Below, one piece after another: positions 6,585 through 13,924 of a DNA stretch of 19,461 bases. The notes beneath the pieces are model-generated. The model saw only the letters and a list, made by a program, of their open reading frames with translations, made no database searches and was not told where the DNA came from. Position numbers and translations under genes: made by a program. The stretch lies in contig JASHPP010000268.1 of NCBI GenBank assembly GCA_030038035.1, forward strand, positions 1 to 19,461. The letters are read 5' to 3'. The DNA is from Trebonia sp. GTDB lineage: Bacteria > Actinomycetota > Actinomycetes > Streptosporangiales > Streptosporangiaceae. How positions within the stretch are numbered: the first letter of the stretch is position 1; each line of letters begins with the position of its first letter.

Positions 6585-8135
6585 TCACGCCGGCCCGAGG
6601 GCCGGTCGCACCGCGGGCATGCCCGGCGTCGGCCCCTCCCCGATGAGCCGCAGCAGCGCGCCGGTGTCCAGGTGCCGCTCCACGGCGTCCGCCAGCAGGT
6701 CGAACTGCGCCTGCCGCGCCGCCTCGAACGACGTGCCTGGCACCGGCTTCCAGTCGAGTCCCGCCGCCAGCGCGACCTCTGACAGGTAGGCCTGCCGGAA
6801 CGCGTCGTTCTCCAGCACGCCATGCCACAGCGTGCCGTCGACCGAGCCTAGCCGGCAGCCGTCGAGGGCGTCGCCCCCGCCTGGCGCGCTGGTGAACCAC
6901 GGCGATCCCCCGGTCACGCGCACCTCGCCGTGGTGGATCTCATACCCGGCTACCGGCAGCTGGCCCGCGTACCCGCACGGCCGTCCGAGCACCTTGTCCG
7001 CCGCGAACCGCGTCGTCACCGGCAGCAGGCCAAGCCCGGAGGCGACCGGCGACGTGCTCTCCACCCCGTCGTGAATAAGCCCGCCGAGAATCTGGTAGCC
7101 GCCGCAAATGCCGAGCACGGGACGCCCCGCCGCCGCCCGGCGCGCCAGCGCGGCGTCAAGCCCGCGCTCGCGCAGCCACCCGAGATCACTGATCGTGGCC
7201 CGCGTCCCCGGCACCACCACGAGGTCGGCCTCGGCCACCTCGGCCGCAGAAGCGACGAAGCGCACCGCGACCCCGGGCTCGATCGCGAGCGCGTCGACGT
7301 CGGTGAAATTCGAGATGCGCGGCAGCCGGATGACCCCGACCCGCAGCACATCGCGCGCTGCCACGGGGGCACACCCGCCGTTCGGGATAATCATCGGCGA
7401 ACGCTCGACGACCACAGCGTCCTCGGCGTCGAGCCAGATCCCCGGCAGCCAGGGCACCACCCCGAGCACCGGCCTGGCCGTGAGTTCGCGCAACCGGCGC
7501 AGCGCCGGTGCGAGCAGCGCTTGTTCGCCGCGGAACTTGTTGACCACGAAGCCGCTGACCAGCGCCTGATCCGCCGCGGACAGCAGCGCCAGCGTGCCGA
7601 ACAGCGCCGCGAACACGCCCCCGCGGTCGATGTCCCCGGCGACGATCACCGGCAGGCCCCGCGCCCGCGCCAGCCCCATGTTCACGATGTCGTTCCGCCG
7701 CAGGTTGATCTCGGCCGGCGACCCGGCGCCCTCGCACACCACGACATCGAACCGGGCCCGCAGGTCGTCGTAGGCCGCGAGCACCGTGTCGAACAGCCGT
7801 GCCCGTCCCTCGCCGCTCCCCCAGTACCCCGCGGCGCTGGCCTCGCCCGCCGGGTGCCCCATGACCACCAGGTGGCTGCGCTTGTCGCTGCCGGGCTTGA
7901 GCAGGACCGGGTTCATCGCCGCCTCCGCGGGCACGCCGGCCGCCGCGGCCTGCATCCACTGCGCCCGCCCGATCTCGGCGCCGTCGGGCGCGACCATGGA
8001 GTTGTTGGACATGTTCTGCGCCTTGAAGGGAGCCACCCGCACGCCCGCGCGCGCGAGCCACCGGCAAATGCCCGCGGTCAGCACCGACTTGCCGGCATCC
8101 GACGTGGTACCGGCGACCAGGAGCGACCCGCGCAT
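6585..8135 (-). CDS. cobQ: Cobyric acid synthase (adenosylcobyrinate a,c-diamide amidohydrolase)
   Basis: CobQ amidates four carboxyl side chains of adenosylcobyrinic acid a,c-diamide, using glutamine and ATP, late in cobalamin synthesis. The 516-residue product has an N-terminal dethiobiotin-synthetase-like ATPase domain with the P-loop variant GTTSDAGKS (9-17), the conserved KAQNMSNNS (38-46), CEGAGSPAEINL (134-145) and GDIDRGG (167-173). The C-terminal glutamine amidotransferase domain has the nucleophile Cys344 in GICGGYQ, GYEIHHGEV (398-405) and the catalytic His438 in LWHGVLEN. I chose the ATG at 8135, which matches the family's usual opening. A TTG at 8153 would add six residues. Its GGGGAG lies directly against the ATG, too close for a normal site, so a leaderless or weakly initiated transcript is possible. 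No other cobalamin genes are in the window. Confidence 0.95.
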   Translation of the reverse strand: MRGSLLVAGTTSDAGKSVLTAGICRWLARAGVRVAPFKAQNMSNNSMVAPDGAEIGRAQWMQAAAAGVPAEAAMNPVLLKPGSDKRSHLVVMGHPAGEASAAGYWGSGEGRARLFDTVLAAYDDLRARFDVVVCEGAGSPAEINLRRNDIVNMGLARARGLPVIVAGDIDRGGVFAALFGTLALLSAADQALVSGFVVNKFRGEQALLAPALRRLRELTARPVLGVVPWLPGIWLDAEDAVVVERSPMIIPNGGCAPVAARDVLRVGVIRLPRISNFTDVDALAIEPGVAVRFVASAAEVAEADLVVVPGTRATISDLGWLRERGLDAALARRAAAGRPVLGICGGYQILGGLIHDGVESTSPVASGLGLLPVTTRFAADKVLGRPCGYAGQLPVAGYEIHHGEVRVTGGSPWFTSAPGGGDALDGCRLGSVDGTLWHGVLENDAFRQAYLSEVALAAGLDWKPVPGTSFEAARQAQFDLLADAVERHLDTGALLRLIGEGPTPGMPAVRPALGPA

Positions 8136-8162
8136 CTCCCCAGTGTGCGGCAAGATGACACC

Positions 8163-8642
8163 ATGCGCATCGAACGCCGCCTGGCCGAACTCGGCCTCGA
8201 GCTCCCCCAGCCCATGCAGACGCCGTCGGGCGTGGCGCTGCCGTTCCCGTGGGTGCGGCTATGGCCCGGCCGCGCCTTCGCCTCCGGCCACGGCCCCCTC
8301 CAGCCCGACGGCTCGCTGACCGCGACGCTCGGCAAGGTCGGCGCCGACGTCACGGAAGAACAGGCCTACGCGGCCGCCCGCGCGACCGCGCTCGCCATGC
8401 TGGCCAGCCTGCAGCGCGCCCTCGGCGACCTGGACCGGGTGACGGGTTGGCTGCGGGTGTTCGGCATGGTGAACACGGCGCCCGGCTTCTCCAGGACGCC
8501 CGCGGTCATCAACGGCTTCTCCGACCTCATCATCGACCTGTGGGGTCCCGAGGCCGGCCCGCACGCCCGCTCCGCGATCGGGGTGGCGGCGCTCCCGTTC
8601 GACATCCCGGTGGAGATCGAAGCCGAGGTTGCGGTGGATTAA
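8163..8642 (+). CDS. RidA (YjgF/YER057c/UK114) family protein
   Basis: RidA proteins are cytoplasmic trimers; the archetype hydrolyses reactive enamine/imine intermediates released by PLP enzymes. This 159-residue product belongs to the longer actinobacterial type. It opens RIERRLAELGLELPQP, has a strand around the SGHGPL-type turn (ASGHGPLQPDG), the helix AYAAARATALAMLASLQRALGDLDRV and the core VFGMVNTAPGF. It ends with HARSAIGVAALP, with Arg136 at the conserved carboxylate-binding position, and VEIEAEV carrying the conserved Glu. The overall fold is intact, but enamine deaminase activity is not certain for this subgroup. No ribosome binding site precedes the ATG at 8163. The gene diverges from cobQ with only 27 bases between the starts, so the transcript may be leaderless. 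Confidence 0.9.
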   Translation: MRIERRLAELGLELPQPMQTPSGVALPFPWVRLWPGRAFASGHGPLQPDGSLTATLGKVGADVTEEQAYAAARATALAMLASLQRALGDLDRVTGWLRVFGMVNTAPGFSRTPAVINGFSDLIIDLWGPEAGPHARSAIGVAALPFDIPVEIEAEVAVD

Positions 8643-8685
8643 GGCAATTATCCCGAACGATCCCGGCTTACTCTGTGGCAGCGGT

Positions 8686-9525
8686 TTACTTCTTCCGCGC
8701 GAGCCCGCCGAAGAAGCTGTGGTAAACCTCGTCCCGCTCGATGTGCTCAGGCGTCGGCGGCCGCCATTCCAGCAGGGACACGAACCCGGGCGGGAGCAGC
8801 TCCCAGTCGCCGAACCAGGTGCGGAGCTCCTCTTCCTCCCGCCAGCGGCCGCTGCCGAGCCCCTGGGCGAGGAGCTTTTCGCCCTCGATCGTCTTGGCGC
8901 GCAGTTCCGGAAGCTCAGGGCCGGGCATGCGGAAGCTTGAGATCGCGAGATAACTGCCCGACGGCATGGCGTCGCGGAGCCGGGCCACGATCCAGGCCGG
9001 ATCCTCGTGATCCTCGATGTGGTGCAGGACCGCGAGCAGCAGCAGGCCGATGGGCCGGTCAAAGTCGAGCAGGCGCAGGACGGCGGGGTCGGTGAGGATG
9101 GTGGCGGGATCGCGGATGTCGGCGTTGATGATGTCGACCGTCACGGAGTCGGCGAGCAGCGCCTTGCTGTGCGTGTAAACGACCGGGTCGTTGTCGACGT
9201 AGACGACGTGGGCGTTGGGGTTGATCTCGTGCGCGACCTCGCTCGTGTTGCCCGCGGTGGGCAGCCCTGAGCCGATGTCGAGAAACTGGGTGATGCCCGC
9301 CTCGCCGGCCAGGTAGCTCACCACCCGGCGCAGGAACATCCGGTTGGCCTGGGCGGCGAGCGGCGCCTTGGGGGCGATATCCATGGCCTTGTTCGCGAAC
9401 TCACGGTCGGCGGCGAAGTTGTCCTTCCCGCCGACGAAGTAGTCGTACACGCGTGCGACATTGGGCCTGGTGATGTCGATATCGGCGAGTGCCTTGCCGA
9501 TGTCGCGGGGTATGCCTTCAGTCAT
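8686..9525 (-). CDS. SAM-dependent methyltransferase, DUF574 (Methyltransf_19) family
   Basis: The product is 279 residues from the ATG at 9525, with GGAGAT seven bases upstream. Extending the frame to 9624 adds residues unlike the family. It carries the diagnostic DUF574 opening, RPNVARVYDYFVGGKDNF (20-37), where a Pro-x-x-Ala-Arg-Val-Tyr-Asp segment precedes a GGKDNF loop. The SAM-binding motif FLDIGSGLPT (81-90), the acidic end of strand 2 (VDNDP, 110-114) and LLAVLHHIED (164-172) follow. This family is abundant in actinomycetes, often in many copies, and its substrates are mostly unknown. Acidic loops and a C-terminal FFGGLARKK tail are typical. It is convergent with the RidA gene, with 43 bases between the stops. 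Confidence 0.92.
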   Translation of the reverse strand: MTEGIPRDIGKALADIDITRPNVARVYDYFVGGKDNFAADREFANKAMDIAPKAPLAAQANRMFLRRVVSYLAGEAGITQFLDIGSGLPTAGNTSEVAHEINPNAHVVYVDNDPVVYTHSKALLADSVTVDIINADIRDPATILTDPAVLRLLDFDRPIGLLLLAVLHHIEDHEDPAWIVARLRDAMPSGSYLAISSFRMPGPELPELRAKTIEGEKLLAQGLGSGRWREEEELRTWFGDWELLPPGFVSLLEWRPPTPEHIERDEVYHSFFGGLARKK

Positions 9526-9589
9526 CGAAGATCTCCATGCCGCCGTGCGCCCTGCACCCTCACGTAACACTAGCGCGTGTCGTTGGCGG

Positions 9590-9751
9590 TTAGTCCAGGT
9601 TATCCGCTTCTTGTGCATGCACAATCGCTATGAGGCGGCGGATGGCGCGGGCGAGCGCGCGGTCAAGTTCCTGGTCCGTATCGGGTTCCGGCGGGTTGGC
9701 ACGTGCCGGTGTTTCCGGCAGGCTGCCCCCGTCAATGGTCAGGTTGTCCAT
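9590..9751 (-). CDS. Small hypothetical protein (53 aa)
   Basis: This ORF starts at an ATG (9751) with GGGAAG about 7 bases upstream and ends at a TAA (9590-9592). The 53-residue product has an acidic, Pro-rich N-terminal half (MDNLTIDGGSLPETPARANP) and then one amphipathic basic helix (LDRALARAIRRLIAIVHAQE), ending acidic. It has no signal peptide or membrane span. The protein-like composition and ribosome binding site support expression, but I know no family, and chance ORFs of this size are common in GC-rich DNA. It lies between the permease gene and the DUF574 methyltransferase on the same strand, 64 bases upstream of the latter's start, and may be co-transcribed with it. Confidence 0.45.
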   Translation of the reverse strand: MDNLTIDGGSLPETPARANPPEPDTDQELDRALARAIRRLIAIVHAQEADNLD

Positions 9752-9808
9752 CCAGTGCTTCCCGTGCGGTCAAACGGCCTGGGAAAACATACACCCTCGG
9801 CCAAAGCT

Positions 9809-9831
9809 CGCCGGGTCGCGACACGCCGGCG
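9809..9831 (-). terminator. Hairpin directly after the permease stop codon
   Basis: CGCCGG (9809-9814) pairs with CCGGCG (9826-9831) around an 11-base loop that itself contains TCGCGA. It begins one base beyond the permease stop (9832-9834). It has no U-run, so it is either a weak intrinsic terminator or an RNA 3'-end stabiliser for the importer operon. Confidence 0.4.
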
Positions 9832-10680
9832 CTATCCCGTCCCTGTCAGCCCCCAGCGGCGGCGGATGGCGCGGTCGGCGGCCCCGAACGCGCTGTCAAC
9901 GCACAGGCCGAGGACGAGGATCACGATCATGATCGCGACGGTGCTGGCCATGTCGGCCTGCGCCTGGTAGGTGGAGAGCAGGACGCCGATCGACGGCTGG
10001 TTGGCGATGAGCACCAGGAGCTCGCCGGCCAGCAGGCTGCGCCAGGCGAACGCCCAGCCTTGCTTGAGCCCGGCCACGAACGACGGCAGCGAGGCTGGCA
10101 AGATCAGGTGCCGGTACAGCGACAGCCTGCGCAATCCCATCAGCGTCCCGGCCTTGAGCAGCAGCGGCGGGGTGTAGTCCACGCCGGTGATGAGCCCATT
10201 GGCGATCGACGGGGCGGCGCCGAGCACGATGACGAACAGGATCGCGCTCGTGGTCTCGCCGAACAGGATGATCGCGAACGGGAACCAGGCGATCGACGGC
10301 ATCGTCTGCAGGGCAGTGATCATGCTGCCGACCGCGGCGCGCAGCGGGGGGATGCGCGAGACGAGCGCGCCCACGACCATGCCGATCAGGACCGCCAGCG
10401 CGAAGCCGATCACGGCGCGCTCAAGCGTGGTGCGGATCGCGTGCCAGAGCAGGGCAGTCTGCGCCTGGTCCCACAGGTTGCTCAGCGTCACCCCGGGGCC
10501 GGGGAGGACGTATTTCTTCCAGCCGGTGAGGTGCACGAGCTCCCACGCGAGGATCACCAGCGCGACGGCGAGCGCCTTGGGCCACAGCCAGGCCCAGGCG
10601 CGGTAGCCGAGCCGCCCGCTGTCGCGCGCCGGGACGTCCAGGTCGAGCGCGTCCAGCCCGGCCAGCGTGTTACTTGCCAT
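9832..10680 (-). CDS. ABC importer permease, SsuC/TauC type
   Basis: This 282-residue inner-membrane protein is the permease of a NitT/TauT/sulfonate-type importer. About six membrane spans are visible, starting with a helix at residues 35-50 (ALAVALVILAWEL). The cytoplasmic EAA loop that contacts the ATPase is GLRRLSLYRHLILPASLPS (182-200), and the core segment LQTMPSIAWFPFAIILFGE (124-142) is characteristic of SsuC relatives. The ATG at 10680 lies inside the end of the ATPase gene (11-base overlap) and is preceded by GAGGAGG about nine bases upstream. It is the last gene of the binding protein-ATPase-permease operon. The exact substrate (sulfonate, taurine, nitrate or another small anion) cannot be read from the sequence. 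Confidence 0.9.
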   Translation of the reverse strand: MASNTLAGLDALDLDVPARDSGRLGYRAWAWLWPKALAVALVILAWELVHLTGWKKYVLPGPGVTLSNLWDQAQTALLWHAIRTTLERAVIGFALAVLIGMVVGALVSRIPPLRAAVGSMITALQTMPSIAWFPFAIILFGETTSAILFVIVLGAAPSIANGLITGVDYTPPLLLKAGTLMGLRRLSLYRHLILPASLPSFVAGLKQGWAFAWRSLLAGELLVLIANQPSIGVLLSTYQAQADMASTVAIMIVILVLGLCVDSAFGAADRAIRRRWGLTGTG

Positions 10681-11434
10681 GGCGGCCTACCTCCTCGCGC
10701 AGCCGGTCGGTGATCGTCCCGGCGAGCTCGGCGACCGGCGCGGAGTCGATCCGCCGCGGCCGCTGCATGGGCACCGGGTACTCGGCGATGATCCGGCCCG
10801 GACGGCTGCTGAGCAGGATCACGCGGTCCCCCAGGCGCACCGCCTCGCGGACGTTGTGCGTGACGAACAGCACCGTGAGGTTGCGGCCTGCGCAGATCCT
10901 GTCCAGCTCGTCGTGGAGAAAGTCCCTGGTCATCGCGTCCAGTGCGCCGAACGGCTCGTCCATAAGGAGGACGTCGGCCTCCTGCGCGAGCGCGCGGGCC
11001 AGCGCGACCCGCTGGCGCATGCCGCCGGACAGCTCATGCGGCTGCTTCTTGCCGAACCCGCCGAGGTGCACGACGTCGAGCAGTTCGGCCGCCCGCCTCT
11101 TGCGCTCCGCGCGGCCGATCCCGCGGGCCCGCAGCGCGACCTCGACGTTGCCTGCCGCGGACAGCCAGGGGAACAGCCCGGGCTCCTGGAACATCAGCGC
11201 GACCCGCCCGCCCACGGTGACCTGGCCGCTCGTCGGCTTGTCCAGGCCGGCGACCAGCGAGAGCAGCGTGGACTTCCCGCAGCCGGACGCGCCGATCAGG
11301 CAGGTGAACTCCCCCGGCGGCGCGGTCAGCGACACCTGGTCGAGAGCGTGCACTGCGCCGCGGCCGTGCCCGTGCACCTTGGAGACGCCGGAGAGCGTGA
11401 CCGCCGCAGGCGCCTCCGTCACGGCTGTGCTCAT
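10670..11434 (-). CDS. ABC importer ATPase, SsuB/TauB type
   Basis: This 254-residue cytoplasmic ATPase powers the importer encoded with it. It has Walker A GASGCGKST (48-56), the Q-loop with Gln83 in FQEPGLFPWL, signature LSGGMRQR (135-142), Walker B VLLMDE (155-160), D-loop GALD and the switch His193 in VTHN. The GLFPWL continuation after the Q-loop and PFGALDAMTR after Walker B are typical of the nitrate/sulfonate/taurine group. It starts two bases after the binding-protein stop and overlaps the permease start, so the three genes form one tightly coupled operon. No internal promoter is needed. Confidence 0.93.
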   Translation of the reverse strand: MSTAVTEAPAAVTLSGVSKVHGHGRGAVHALDQVSLTAPPGEFTCLIGASGCGKSTLLSLVAGLDKPTSGQVTVGGRVALMFQEPGLFPWLSAAGNVEVALRARGIGRAERKRRAAELLDVVHLGGFGKKQPHELSGGMRQRVALARALAQEADVLLMDEPFGALDAMTRDFLHDELDRICAGRNLTVLFVTHNVREAVRLGDRVILLSSRPGRIIAEYPVPMQRPRRIDSAPVAELAGTITDRLREEVGRHGK

Positions 11435-11436
11435 GG

Positions 11437-12483
11437 CTACGAGCTGACCTGCGGCTGGCCGTCCGCGGCGAGCAGCGTGTTGAGCGGCGTGAGGTCGAAG
11501 ATGCCGGCCAGGTTGACCGGCTTGAGCAGCCCGAGGCTGACGGCCTGCTGGGCGTCGGCGGTCAGCGAGGACGCGTCCGGGTCGAGCGTGAAGTCGATCT
11601 CGTTGAAGGACGCGGCCACGATGCTCGCCTTCAGCGGCTTGCCCGTGTAAGCGGCAAGCTCAGCGTTGGCGTCCGCCTGCGCCGCCGTCGGGTTGCTCTT
11701 GATGAAACCGATCGCCTCGATCTCCGCCTTCAGCAGGTCGGCGACGATCGCCGGGTGCGCCGACAGGAACGACTGGGTGACCATCAGCACGGTCGTGACG
11801 CCAGGCTCGGACAGCAGCACCCTGCCGCCGTCCTTCACCATCTCGACGTCGTACGGGGCCGGCTCGGACGCGCCCGCGATCTGCCCGGACTCGAACTCGA
11901 GCACCGCGGCTGAGTTCGGGGTGGTCGGCTTGATGGACACGTCACCGCCGCCGGTCGCGCTCGTGGTGAGGCCGTGCTGCTTGAGCCAGTACCGCAGCGC
12001 CACGTCCTGGGTGTTGCCGAGCGACGGCGTGGCCAGCGACTGGCCCTTGAGCTGGGCGGCGGAGGTGATCGATGGCTTCACGACGATCGAGGCGCCGCCG
12101 GTCGCGGCGCCGGCGACGATCTTGATGGCGGTCCCGCCGGACTTCTGCCAGGCGTTGATCGCCGGGTTCGGCCCCACGTAGGCGGCGTCGAGCTGACCCG
12201 CGAGGATGGCGGTGGTCTCCTGCGTACCGCTGCTGAAAGCGGTCGCCCGCACCGTGCCGGCGGAGCCGAGCGCGGTGGCGAAGTAGCCGTTCTTGAGCGC
12301 GACAAGCGCGGGCGCGTGCGTGATGTTCGCGAGGAACCCGAGCCGCACTGTCACCGGCGCCGCCGCGGCTTGGGTAGCTCCGCCCGAGGTGGCACTGGAG
12401 CTGCTTGAGCCTGCTGAGGAGCAGGCCGCGACGAGAAGCGCGCTGCCGGCGACGGCAGCGGCACCAGCCAAGATCCTGCGCAT
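11437..12483 (-). CDS. ABC importer substrate-binding lipoprotein, SsuA/NitT/TauT type
   Basis: The product is 348 residues. The lipoprotein signal ends LLVAAC with Cys21, followed by a Ser/Ala-rich linker. The mature part shows the sulfonate/nitrate-binding pattern: VRLGFLANITHAPALVALK near residue 47, DAAYVGPNPAINAW, VAGAATGGASIVVK, then LATPSLGNTQDVALRYWLK. The second lobe has a GASEPAPYDVEM segment and a helix-rich C-terminus. GNTQDVALRYWLK and GPNPAINA are typical of the SsuA-like group in actinomycetes, so an aliphatic sulfonate or similar sulfur compound is the leading guess. The start ATG at 12483 has only a weak GGG-type site. It is the first gene of the operon, with a promoter-like region upstream. 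Confidence 0.9.
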   Translation of the reverse strand: MRRILAGAAAVAGSALLVAACSSAGSSSSSATSGGATQAAAAPVTVRLGFLANITHAPALVALKNGYFATALGSAGTVRATAFSSGTQETTAILAGQLDAAYVGPNPAINAWQKSGGTAIKIVAGAATGGASIVVKPSITSAAQLKGQSLATPSLGNTQDVALRYWLKQHGLTTSATGGGDVSIKPTTPNSAAVLEFESGQIAGASEPAPYDVEMVKDGGRVLLSEPGVTTVLMVTQSFLSAHPAIVADLLKAEIEAIGFIKSNPTAAQADANAELAAYTGKPLKASIVAASFNEIDFTLDPDASSLTADAQQAVSLGLLKPVNLAGIFDLTPLNTLLAADGQPQVSS

Positions 12484-12497
12484 TAAGTGCCCATTCT

Positions 12498-12528
12498 CTA
12501 TCGGTTTGGTAGACAGAAGGCAACTATA
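12498..12528 (-). promoter_or_regulatory. Candidate promoter -10 and operator of the importer operon
   Basis: Reading the minus strand, TATAGT (12523-12528) resembles a -10 element in an AT-rich patch that stands out locally. No good -35 is visible. Just downstream lies an imperfect inverted repeat, CTATCGGTTTGGTAG on the plus strand (12498-12512), with CTAYC half-sites on either side of a 5-base centre. An operator overlapping the transcription start and 15 bases from the start codon would suit repression. I cannot assign a regulator. Confidence 0.35.
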
Positions 12529-12581
12529 TACCCCACCATCAAACTAGGAAACATATCAGCAAAACTTGTAACGGCGGGCGT

Positions 12582-12605
12582 CGGCGCTACGGCGCTACGG
12601 CGCTA
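12582..12605. repeat. 8-bp tandem repeat, three perfect copies, reaching into a stop codon
   Basis: CGGCGCTA occurs three times head to tail. The last copy supplies the TAG stop (12603-12605, minus strand) of the small lipoprotein gene. It lies in the 119-base gap before the importer operon. Origin by slippage is likely. Confidence 0.85.
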
Positions 12606-12977
12606 AGAGTCGTCCGATTCGTCCTGCAGGTCCATGTTCAGCACGGACGGGTACTTGGCCAGGCATTCCGACAGCCGCGCGATGTCGGCGTCAGAGGCGT
12701 TGGTGACCGTGTACTCGATCTCGGCGGTCGCCGACGTCAGCGGGACGCCGGCCGGTATGGGCACGGCGCTCACGTTCGGCACCTTCGCGCACGCGGCCCG
12801 CACCTGCAGCCGGACCGAGACCGGCGTCCCGTCCTTGAACGAGACCAGCGCCTGCTCCTGCCCCAGTGCCTTGTCAAACTGCGCGCACCCGGTCAGGCCC
12901 AGCAGGCACAGCACGGCGGCCAGCACGACGACGCGGGGTAGTACACGCACAAGACGTAGCCTACGCGGCCGGCACAC
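12603..12977 (-). CDS. Small secreted lipoprotein of unknown function
   Basis: The product is up to 124 residues from a GTG at 12977. A GTG at 12950 (115 residues) is an alternative, and neither has a strong ribosome binding site. A basic N-terminus and a hydrophobic core (VVVLAAVLCLLGL) lead to the lipobox LTGC with Cys31. The mature domain of about 90 residues looks like a compact alpha/beta unit (VSVRLQVRAACAKVP, then IEYTVTNASDADIARLSECLAKYP). Its two Cys residues could form a disulfide, and the tail is acidic (LQDESDDS). No named family is recognised. It diverges from the sulfotransferase gene with 37 bases between starts, and precedes the importer operon on the same strand by 119 bases. 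Confidence 0.72.
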   Translation of the reverse strand: MCRPRRLRLVRVLPRVVVLAAVLCLLGLTGCAQFDKALGQEQALVSFKDGTPVSVRLQVRAACAKVPNVSAVPIPAGVPLTSATAEIEYTVTNASDADIARLSECLAKYPSVLNMDLQDESDDS

Positions 12978-13014
12978 CGGTACCGTACGGGGTGACTAGA
13001 AAGACCTACCCTTC

Positions 13015-13908
13015 ATGCCCTCGCGCCACATCCTCATCGTCAACGCCCGCAAGGTGACCAGGCCGGTCTTCGTGATCGGCGCGCCGCACTCCGGCGCGGA
13101 CGCCGTCGGCCGGGCGCTGAAGATCTCACCAGGCTTCCACATCACGATCGGGCAGCACAGCGTGCTGCAGGCGGTCTACGGGTTCGCGCGCCGCCCGTCG
13201 CTGTACAGCGGCCGCGGCGAGGCGGCCGCTGCCGTCATGCGCGACGCCTTCGCCCAGGGCTGGCAGGTGAACCCGACCAGCTGCCTGGAGTGCACCGCCC
13301 AGTGCCGGGCGGCGGCCGGGCTCCGGCCGTCGGAGGTCGGCCCCTGCGTCGAGCTGCGCGGCCTGAAGCGCTTCGGCGACGCGAGCCCGGATCTCACCTA
13401 CTGCGCCGAGGCCCTGATCGGGGCGTTTCCCGACGCGCAGATCGTGCAGGTCGTCAGGGACGGGCGGGACACGGTCGCGGCCATGCTCGGCGACCCGGTC
13501 GCGCTGTCGTGGTTCCGGTCCAGTGTGGCGAACGTCGAGTCCGAGTTCCCCAACCCGTTCTACGGGATCGAGGACGAGACGGACCGGCTCTCCTGGGCCG
13601 GGCTGTCCCCTGCGGGCAAGTGCGCGCTGCGCTGGCGGGGGGCGATCAGGCTCGCCGCGCGGCTGCGCCGGACGCTCCCCGAGGGCCAGCTGAAGACGCT
13701 GCGCTATGAGGACATGGTCCGTGACCCCGGTTCGGCGGCGGCCATCCTGACGGACTTCACCGGGACGAAGATCGCCGCGCCGGCGGCGCAGGCCCATCGC
13801 CAGGCCAGGGGCGAGAAGGCGGCGTGGCGACGCTCGCTGACCGTCAGCCAGGTGGCCGACATCGAGAAAGTCGCCGGCGAGGAACTGCGCAGGCTCGGCT
13901 ACGTGTGA
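13015..13908 (+). CDS. Sulfotransferase-family protein (PAPS-dependent type)
   Basis: The product is 297 residues and cytoplasmic. It carries the two cofactor motifs of PAPS sulfotransferases: a 5'-phosphosulfate loop PVFVIGAPHSGADAVGRAL (17-35), and a 3'-phosphate strand and helix QIVQVVRDGRDTVAAML (142-158) with the key Arg148. A downstream LRYEDMVRDP (229-238) is also a conserved sulfotransferase segment. Such enzymes move sulfate from PAPS to a hydroxyl or amine on a small molecule, sugar or protein. The acceptor is unknown. Unusual for the family are Cys90, Cys93 and Cys97 (SCLECTAQC) with Cys111 and Cys130 nearby, which could bind metal or form disulfides. No good ribosome binding site precedes the ATG at 13015. 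Confidence 0.82.
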   Translation: MPSRHILIVNARKVTRPVFVIGAPHSGADAVGRALKISPGFHITIGQHSVLQAVYGFARRPSLYSGRGEAAAAVMRDAFAQGWQVNPTSCLECTAQCRAAAGLRPSEVGPCVELRGLKRFGDASPDLTYCAEALIGAFPDAQIVQVVRDGRDTVAAMLGDPVALSWFRSSVANVESEFPNPFYGIEDETDRLSWAGLSPAGKCALRWRGAIRLAARLRRTLPEGQLKTLRYEDMVRDPGSAAAILTDFTGTKIAAPAAQAHRQARGEKAAWRRSLTVSQVADIEKVAGEELRRLGYV

Positions 13909-13924
13909 GCGGGCCGCGGCCTGG

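Noticed and set aside
5216..6823. Very long open frame on the minus strand opposite the MetE-like gene
   Set aside because: Arg/Gly/Asp/Val-rich translation with no family motifs. It is the antisense shadow of a GC-rich coding gene.
6930..8162. Long plus-strand open frame running into the RidA gene
   Set aside because: It is antisense to cobQ, Arg/His/Pro-rich and without motifs. Only the part from 8163 matches a family.
9703..11650. Two long plus-strand open frames opposite the importer genes
   Set aside because: The translations are low-complexity (Gln/Arg/Asp/Gly-rich), while the minus strand has complete ABC transporter motifs.
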